64,000 bases of DNA from Oncomelania hupensis (lineage: Eukaryota; Mollusca; Gastropoda; Littorinimorpha; Pomatiopsidae). Under the pieces are notes generated by a model, which did no database searches, was not told the origin of the DNA, and worked only from the letters and a program-made list of their open reading frames with translations. The position numbers and the translations under genes are program-made. The stretch spans positions 3,603,959 through 3,667,958 of the forward strand of contig CM072523.1 in assembly GCA_036898135.1 (NCBI GenBank), in the 5' to 3' direction. Shown here in pieces: positions 57,450 through 64,000 of this stretch (the stretch's first letter is position 1; each line of letters opens with the position of its first letter).

Positions 57450-57800
57450 AGGATCGCGATGGGGTGGTACGTGTAGGTAAAAGGGGGTTACGGGTAGGTT
57501 TCAAGGGGCATGGGTAGGCATAACGGGGATACGGGTATATATAAGGGGGTATGGTGATGGTCGATTCCTTTCATCCATACCTGCGAAACGATCTACGGGG
57601 AAGTATCAAGGAGGGTACAGGTAGGTTACAAGGGGGGTACGGAAGGTATCAAGGGGGTATGGGGAGGTATCAAGTGGGTTCGGGGAGGTATCAAGGGGGT
57701 ATGGTGAGTCATCATGGGGGTGGAGATATCAGGGGGGGGGGGTATGGTGAGGTATCAAGGGGGATATGGGGAGGTATCAAGGGGGATATGGGGAGGTATC
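57450..57800 (+). repeat. G-rich minisatellite
   Basis: Degenerate units of GGGGAGGTATCAAGGGGGAT run in tandem; G-runs of four or more are frequent, including one of nine. The ORF rich in Gly, Tyr and Arg across it (57551-57850) is a repeat artefact. Confidence 0.88.
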
Positions 57801-58242
57801 ATCGTCCAAATGAAACTCGCAGACAACAGTTGTCTCTGTCTACATTTTAAACAGCAACCTGTGTACCCTGGCTTTCCAGGGTACAAAAACCACTAGTTAT
57901 ATTATAAGTCAGTCTCCGCGCAGCGAAGAAGCTCACTAGCTGAATATAATTATTAGACCTGTATTGTTTGTTTTATACGTAAATAAATGTATAAACTATA
58001 TCTATTCTAATTAATAATATTTAGGCCTATACTTTATAATATTCGAATCTTGAAATTTCCGGAGAAGGACGAGTAGGCTAAGCGAATTTTTTTTAAAATA
58101 ACTCGAGATCAGAGTTAGATAATAGTTAGTTGTTCATTGCTTACAGGGTCCAGCGGACTGTAAAGAGCCGAATCAGGACCACAAAATCGAGACCACAACT
58201 TCGCAAGTAGTAGTAGTAGTAGTATAGTTATTTAGTTAAATC

Positions 58243-58285
<43 letters not shown>

Positions 58286-59159
58286 CTACTTTTAAAAAAA
58301 GAAAAGAATAGTGTGCTGCTGTGCGTGCTCAATGGTGTAAATAAAATTATGGTCAGTGACGTTTTGTTTGTTTTTGCTGAAGTTGAGTGTAACTAGAAAT
58401 ATTCAGATAGTGTTACTGGTTATTTTTTCTTATAGATTTACCAAAGTTTTCAGATGATTTATAGAAATTTCCGCCCGCCACGCAACATTTTTTTAATACG
58501 TGTTTCTCATTAAAATACATATCATTGAAATGCATATAACAAATGTACTGTATCAGTTAAAAAGAATAATAGTAGTTAAATAAATAATTGCTTTGGTGCT
58601 TGCAATAAAAATGTCACTGTTTTTTGAGACCATTATAAACTTGCTTTGCCTTGTTGTGCTGAAGGGACATCAACGTATCCATAGCGCTTTGAAGTTTTGT
58701 CATGGTTTTATTGTTGATAGAAATCGTTGTATGTGTGCTTTATGTGTTATGTATTACTTTTACTCCTTATTACTAATTGTGTCAGTATATTATTCATCAT
58801 AAAATAATAATAATAATACTAACTGCTTCAAAATGCAAATCTCGACTTGAGCTTGAAGCTGTGCAGATCGAAATAGAATTAGATCTAGCAGCGGCTATTT
58901 TTATGCATGGATGTTTCACCACAGGCTCTGAAGTCTTTCCATATATAGAGCCAGACCAAATGGTCTGGTAAATATGTATGATGAGGGCTTTTTAGCCCAA
59001 TTTTATTGTCCTTAACGCTCATGCAATAGGACGTTAAGCATCGTTTTTCGTTCGTTCTTTTGTCTTTGTAAACTCCTAAATACGTACGTAGTATAGTATG
59101 TAATTGAGGCCTACGAAAGACGAGAATTCCCAGCCTGTGGTTTCACGTAGTCCTGCCAG
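57801..59159. other. Noncoding stretch
   Basis: 58140-58200 shares CTTACAGGGTCCAGCGGACT with the end of the D1 repeat (61441-61475, inverted). No exon recognised. Confidence 0.45.
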
Positions 59160-59440
59160 CATTCGTTCGTAAAACATCGGATAGCTCCGCTCGACTCGGA
59201 GGGCTTCGTTCGACTTCGGTAATTGCCTTTTTCGGGAAAGTGACTGGAACTAGGTTGGAAAAAACAAGTTCGCATCCTGGGCAGCCAGGGATGGGGGAGA
59301 AGGACCAAGTGCATGCTGGGTGTGTTCTTGTTACCGGCACTCACCCGTCTAGGACATTAGCTTCAGGATCTTTAAAGTCCGTTATGATGGAATGTATGTG
59401 ACACACAGACTAGACCTCGGTTTATACTCTCATCGAATAT
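59160..59440 (-). repeat. Composite of R1 3' part and R2
   Basis: 59160-59265 is the reverse complement of the 3' part of the R1 copy at 56290-56375. It continues directly into R2 words (GTGCATGCTGGGTGTG, CCGGCACTCACCCGTC, GGTTTATACTCTCATC) at 59300-59440, so R1 and R2 may be parts of one larger element or a composite insertion. Confidence 0.6.
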
Positions 59441-60619
59441 CATCCTCATGACTAGATTGCTAACTGCGTTTTTCCAGAAAGATTCAATTCAGAAATAGCT
59501 TTAATAGCTGGTGTTGAAAGAGTCTAAGATTCAAAGTTATAATACAGTTTTTTGTTTGTTTGTTTGTTTTTAACTCTATCACGTCTAATTTTACATCAAC
59601 CATTAGACATCGACAGTCCATATTATTTTTATATTTCCGGATAATTTTTAAGAATAATTAATTTTGCACATTTATGCATTACAGTCACTTTCATTACGCT
59701 AAAGAAAATAGTAGTAATAATGATATCATTAAATGCTGCAGTCTTGAATCTCTGTTTTGTTTATTCTTTATTTTTGATGCATAATAATTATGTTTTTAAA
59801 GTGACTAATGAAGAGGAATGTAAACTTCTATTTTTTTCATGTCTCGCAAGTTATTTATTGAATTGAATCATCGTTCATTTATGTAAATTTCCTCATTTTA
59901 ATTAACTCACTATCATAGATAAGCGCATTGTAACTGTTTACTCATTTGTGGAATTATGTACAGTTGAAATTATGCAAGAGGGGAGATAATTTATTTTGGA
60001 GTTCTTGGAGAAAATGAAACGGTTACTTCTGTTGAATGATGTAAAGTTGTAATAGGACATAAGGGAGGTAATTACTTAGTTTTGAGCTTCGTACACAATG
60101 TCACGTTCATTTAGGATTGCAAAAACAATCAATTTTAATGTGTATAATGTAATTGTAATCATTTTATAGGGAAAGAAATAATTTTTAGTTTTTCAAAAGG
60201 AGCAGTGTTCCAAATTGTAGTTTTATTTAGAGTGAAAAGAAAATTTAAATTTGAATTCTGTACAGTTGTATCAAAAATGTTTTCTATAATGGCCTGTTTT
60301 TGAGTGTAAGCATAATAATAAAAAGGGGAAATGACTTTTTAAAAAAATTAATAAATAAATTAAGTGTAGCAAATTTTAAAATTTTAGTTTGGTATAGGTT
60401 CAAACAAAGAATCCCAGTTTTACAAATGTGCATTACAAAATCTATGCATTTACTAGTTGCATGCAGTAATATTGTTTTTTCATATATGGACTAGCATTCA
60501 GTCTATGATGAAATAGGTTGCATGCAAAGGGACTATGTAGAGTTAGAGATATTGGCTTCGGCATCTTGAAATTCCCCCGTTGGGGTGCCGGGGGTTTCAG
60601 TATAAATAGTATCCCCACT
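59441..60619. other. AT-rich noncoding stretch
   Basis: Nothing recognised beyond short A/T runs. Confidence 0.45.
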
Positions 60620-61475
60620 TTCTGGAAATTTAGTGCTTTAAATTCCCACTGTCGCTGTCTTTCTCGTTTGTTCTTTCTCATTCCTGCTCTGTTCTATCAA
60701 TCTGCTATACTATCTTCTTCTTCGCTATTTCTGTCATTCTCATTTGTTCTTTCTCATTCCTAATCTATTCTAGCAATTTACTATCTTCTTCGCTTGACCA
60801 GTAACCTCCATTTTTTCTTGAAAACTCTCCCAAAACTCCATATTTGTGTTTGGGGTCTTTTGGATCAGCTTGGGGATATTGGACCCTTTGGTCACTAGGT
60901 CTTTATATGGTATTATTATTTAGCAATGTGTGCGTTTTGTTTATATTTTATAATGATGTTTATATTCTTCTTCTTTTTTTGGTGGTAAACAGGGTTCGAT
61001 AAATTAGAGAAAGCTTCAGCGTCCCCTGCATTGGATGCCTTTATTGTAAAGTGTCTTGCTGGTAGAGTGCCTTCAGTGTTATTTTTCAGCAGATCTTTTA
61101 TACGTATCAGGGGTATCAGCTTGGGAATATTGGACTCTTTCTGCCAAATGGTCACTAGGACCATTCCTATATTATTATTTAGCAATGTAGTTTTTTTATA
61201 TGTATATGTTTGTTGATATTTTATAATAATGTTTGTATTCTATTTTGTTTTTGTAAATGGGGTTTCGATTAATTAGAGTGTAGCCTCAGCGTCCCTGGGG
61301 TGGCATGCCAGAGACCGGCTGGTGGAGTGCCTTCAGTGTTACCACTGAGGTTGTTTTGGCAGATCTTTTATGTGGATTAGGAGTGAGTCCTCTTTCAGCC
61401 AAGTTGTGTACTTAATTTTGTTATCCTGATTCAGCTCTTTGCAGTCCGCTGGACCCTGTAAGCAATGAATAACTA
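60620..61475. repeat. Dispersed repeat D1, second copy
   Basis: It is homologous in inverted orientation to 21561-22150. Two internal tandem segments both contain ATCAGCTTGGGRATATTGGA and GGTCACTAGG. It ends GCAGTCCGCTGGACCCTGTAA. Confidence 0.65.
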
Positions 61476-62504
61476 ACTAGCTAACTAACAGTTATATTTG
61501 TATTCTGTACCTTCTCCTTCTTTCACTACAATTGTGGAGTTTGTACATCTTTTTGTTACTATTTCCAATTGCAAATGTAAAGCTGTATAATGTGATTTTG
61601 TTTGGTACTCTTGTATTTTTGTTGTGTTTAAAACACACACACACAAACTTTTATTTAGTAGTTTGTTATAGCAACTTAAAAAAAAAAAAAAGCTTTTTTG
61701 AATATTATACACCCTTTAGCAATTGGTTTTAATGGCACTGTTATAATTTATGTGATTTATTGCTGTTAAATGAGTGTATATACATTTCGTAACAGTCAAG
61801 AGGCGTTCTTATGGACTCCGTTTATGCAAATGTGCATGTGCATTGCTACAGTGTTAATGCTGCTTCGACGCCAATCATAATGGTACCTGCAACAGTTTAG
61901 GTAATTAGGTACCCAGGGTAATTTAGTTGTGTTTTAATTGAGTTGTGATCAGATGTTATTTTCAGATTTTGTGGTTGTCAGCAACCAGTAGTATTGTTTT
62001 GAAAGTGCAGTGTATTGTAAGGCTTCACAAAAAGAAAGAAAGTTATTTGTGGGGGACTTTAGTGCTAGTTTTGGCCGAGCTATAGTACTTCTTATTCCAG
62101 TTATATGAAAAGGGGCCAAGATCATATATTTCAGCATCACAGATGCTTTTCAAATTTACAGTGAGTGTTGACCCCCAGAAATAATATAAGATCAAGCCCA
62201 AAACTAACCTCTTTCAAAAGTGCCCCTTTGAAATCAATGGCTAAATTCTTTTATGTGTCAGGTAATAGCATCAAGGTTAATTCTAAAATTAGCATCGCAG
62301 CGAAAATATGTATAGTAGGTATAGTTGTTTGTTTACACAGCAAAGAAGAGATGCTTAAACTTCCAAGCTTAGCGGTGGTCCATTGTATCAACATTTAACG
62401 TGAGAACGATGCTGTTTCCCAAGTCAACTGTTTGTCACAGAAAAACTAACAAACATCTGGATAAGCTGTAAGTTAGCTGTTTCATTTGGCCAGTGTAGAA
62501 TGAA
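61476..62504. other. Noncoding stretch
   Basis: No exon or recognised repeat. The 77-codon ORF at 62165-62398 has no known motif. Confidence 0.4.
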
Positions 62505-62960
62505 TGAACATTGAAGTTTAATGTCTATCCCCACCCTTTGGCCATGATATGGCAGAGGGTGTAGATCGCAAGTGTAGATCCTCACACGTTTGTGGGGCAG
62601 ACGTTTAAAATGGATGGGGTTGTGCTAAGTCATGACAGACCGATGTTTGAGTTTGATTGTTTCTTGGTTTGCCAGAGTGTGGTTGTGGTTTGGTTTGGTA
62701 AGGGATGGTCTGGTAGTACAGTTGATTCTATGCCTTAAGACCTGAGACTCTTCAGGTCACCGAGGGTTTTCTCCGGGTACTCAAGTTTCTTCCCTCCCTT
62801 TAATAATGGTATTGGATGCAGTCAGAGTAAAATTTCAAAACTAAAAATCGATTTCTTTTCTGGCTTCTGTCATAGTTGATCTCTTCAGATCGCCGCGATT
62901 TGAGTTCGATTGAAAAAAAAGCACGTGCTAGCATCTTGTTTTATTATTATTTATTTTTAT
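62505..62960. mobile_element. Fragments of SINE S1 (-) and SINE S2 (+)
   Basis: 62505-62640 carries the S1 tail words GAATGAACATTGAAGTTTAA and GATATGGCAGAGG. 62690-62960 carries the S2 central block (CACCGAGGGTTTTCTCCGGG) and tail (GATCGCCGCGATTTGAG), with a degenerate head. Confidence 0.65.
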
Positions 62961-64000
62961 TGTTTTTCAGACTGAACGTTATTAAAATATATGATTATTT
63001 GTGGTATTTATTATCATGATGATGATGATAATGATGATGATGATGATGATGATTACAGTATTATTATTATTATTATGCTTTAAGAATGTCAGGCCAACAT
63101 CTGATTTAGTTTGTTTGGATTACAAAATCATGATAAAATATGGGCACAAACTACGAACAGAGCACAAATTAATCTACTTATATAATATACTTGACAATCG
63201 TGCTTACATGAATGATCATAAAAATGCCTTATAAATGCTTTGGAATCGGTTGAGGTTTGTTTTGTTTTGATTAATTGCTCAGATTTTTTAATGACTAGAT
63301 TTTACACTTCAGGTTCAGCTGCTAAATTATGAGATAGCTTTTCAACTCCTGATGAAGCATTTCTGCTAAATGCATGTCCGACAAGATTTTTAGTCTACTG
63401 GGTTTTATCGCCTCGATTTTTTCCTTTGTCTCGTCTTGTAGAATAGTCCTGTGATTGAACGCGTCATTTAATTATGATATTTGAAATGGGCTCTTGGTTT
63501 GTGTTTTCCGTCTCCCCCCCCCCCCCCCTTTTTGTTGTTGTTGTTGTTGTTGTCCTGACTAGCTGAATTCTTTTCCCATTCTTCTGCAATGGAAAACTGG
63601 GGCATTCAACTTTGCAATTGTGGAGATTCCTTTGTCTTTGATACTGTGTATTACTATTGTATTTAATTAATATTTTCTTTTGCTAAAAATTTTTTTTTTA
63701 AATGTTTAAAATAAACATTACATAAAAATTTTACGAAACCTGTTTTTAGCGGCATTTTTTTCTTGGGATGAGCAGCCCGTATTAGTACCTGGATTCATTT
63801 TACCGCTGTAAGTTGTATTATTTGCCATGTATGTGCAGCGATCGTTGTATTCAAATATACTGCCATTTTGTTACTCGCCTTTATATTTTAGTACTGTGCA
63901 GCGTTACCACAGCATCCTGTGTATACCTTTTGGTGTTTGTCAAGTGTCTTCTGTAGAATTAGTATGTCAGAGTGTATAAATGGCATACTTGGGTCATGTA
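62961..64000. other. Noncoding stretch with simple repeats
   Basis: (ATG)n lies at about 63015-63052, and a poly-C run followed by (GTT)n at about 63515-63555. No exon recognised. Confidence 0.5.

Noticed and set aside
57551..57850. Gly/Tyr/Arg-rich ORF resembling an RNA-binding protein tail
   Set aside because: It is produced by the G-rich minisatellite and has no flanking coding evidence.

Overview
Eukaryotic, intron-containing, AT-rich and very repeat-rich DNA, most likely from a mollusc or another lophotrochozoan. The basis is one host gene with animal-type splice sites (a phospholipid scramblase), several tRNA-headed SINEs, CR1-like, DIRS, hAT and Ty3/Gypsy elements, and no bacterial organisation. 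The species call is inference.

The one well-supported host gene is a phospholipid scramblase on the + strand. Seven coding exons run from 21323 to about 34858, and the last exon is present twice (34573-34638 and 34793-34858), giving two predicted 278-residue isoforms. Its introns hold a non-autonomous hAT element (23130-23690), a LINE fragment (24724-25503), a DIRS retrotransposon (27623-31801) and large simple repeats. A weaker candidate is a single first coding exon on the - strand (2062-2289) with a presequence-like N-terminus and a perfect splice donor.

Region by region. 1-1600: 3' part of a CR1-like LINE (- strand). 1600-6890: noncoding with a small palindromic element and two SINEs. 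6889-18556: an 11.7 kb satellite of about 110 units of about 104 bp. 18557-21240: a SINE, microsatellites and the presumed scramblase 5' region. 21240-34860: scramblase. 35000-36770: a 28-bp minisatellite split by a piggyBac-like MITE. 37420-50600: a nested stack in which a CR1-like LINE copy is interrupted by a hAT transposon (37489-48568), itself interrupted by a full-length Ty3/Gypsy element (39105-46993, - strand) and by a 453-bp insertion. The distal LINE part is also interrupted by minisatellites (about 48886-50228). 50600-64000: gene-poor DNA with SINEs, dispersed repeats, (TA)n, (ATT)n and a G-rich minisatellite.

Most informative points: (1) the DIRS element has intact inverted terminal repeats and an internal complementary region that fixes its ends to the base, and it sits in one arm of a genomic palindrome whose other arm keeps the empty target site, showing insertion without target duplication; (2) the Gypsy element has integrase upstream of reverse transcriptase, as in Gmr1-type elements; (3) the duplicated last exon of the scramblase; (4) the large, subtype-structured satellite. 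Single-base frameshifts are common in the mobile-element ORFs and absent from the scramblase exons; decay and assembly error cannot be separated from sequence alone.
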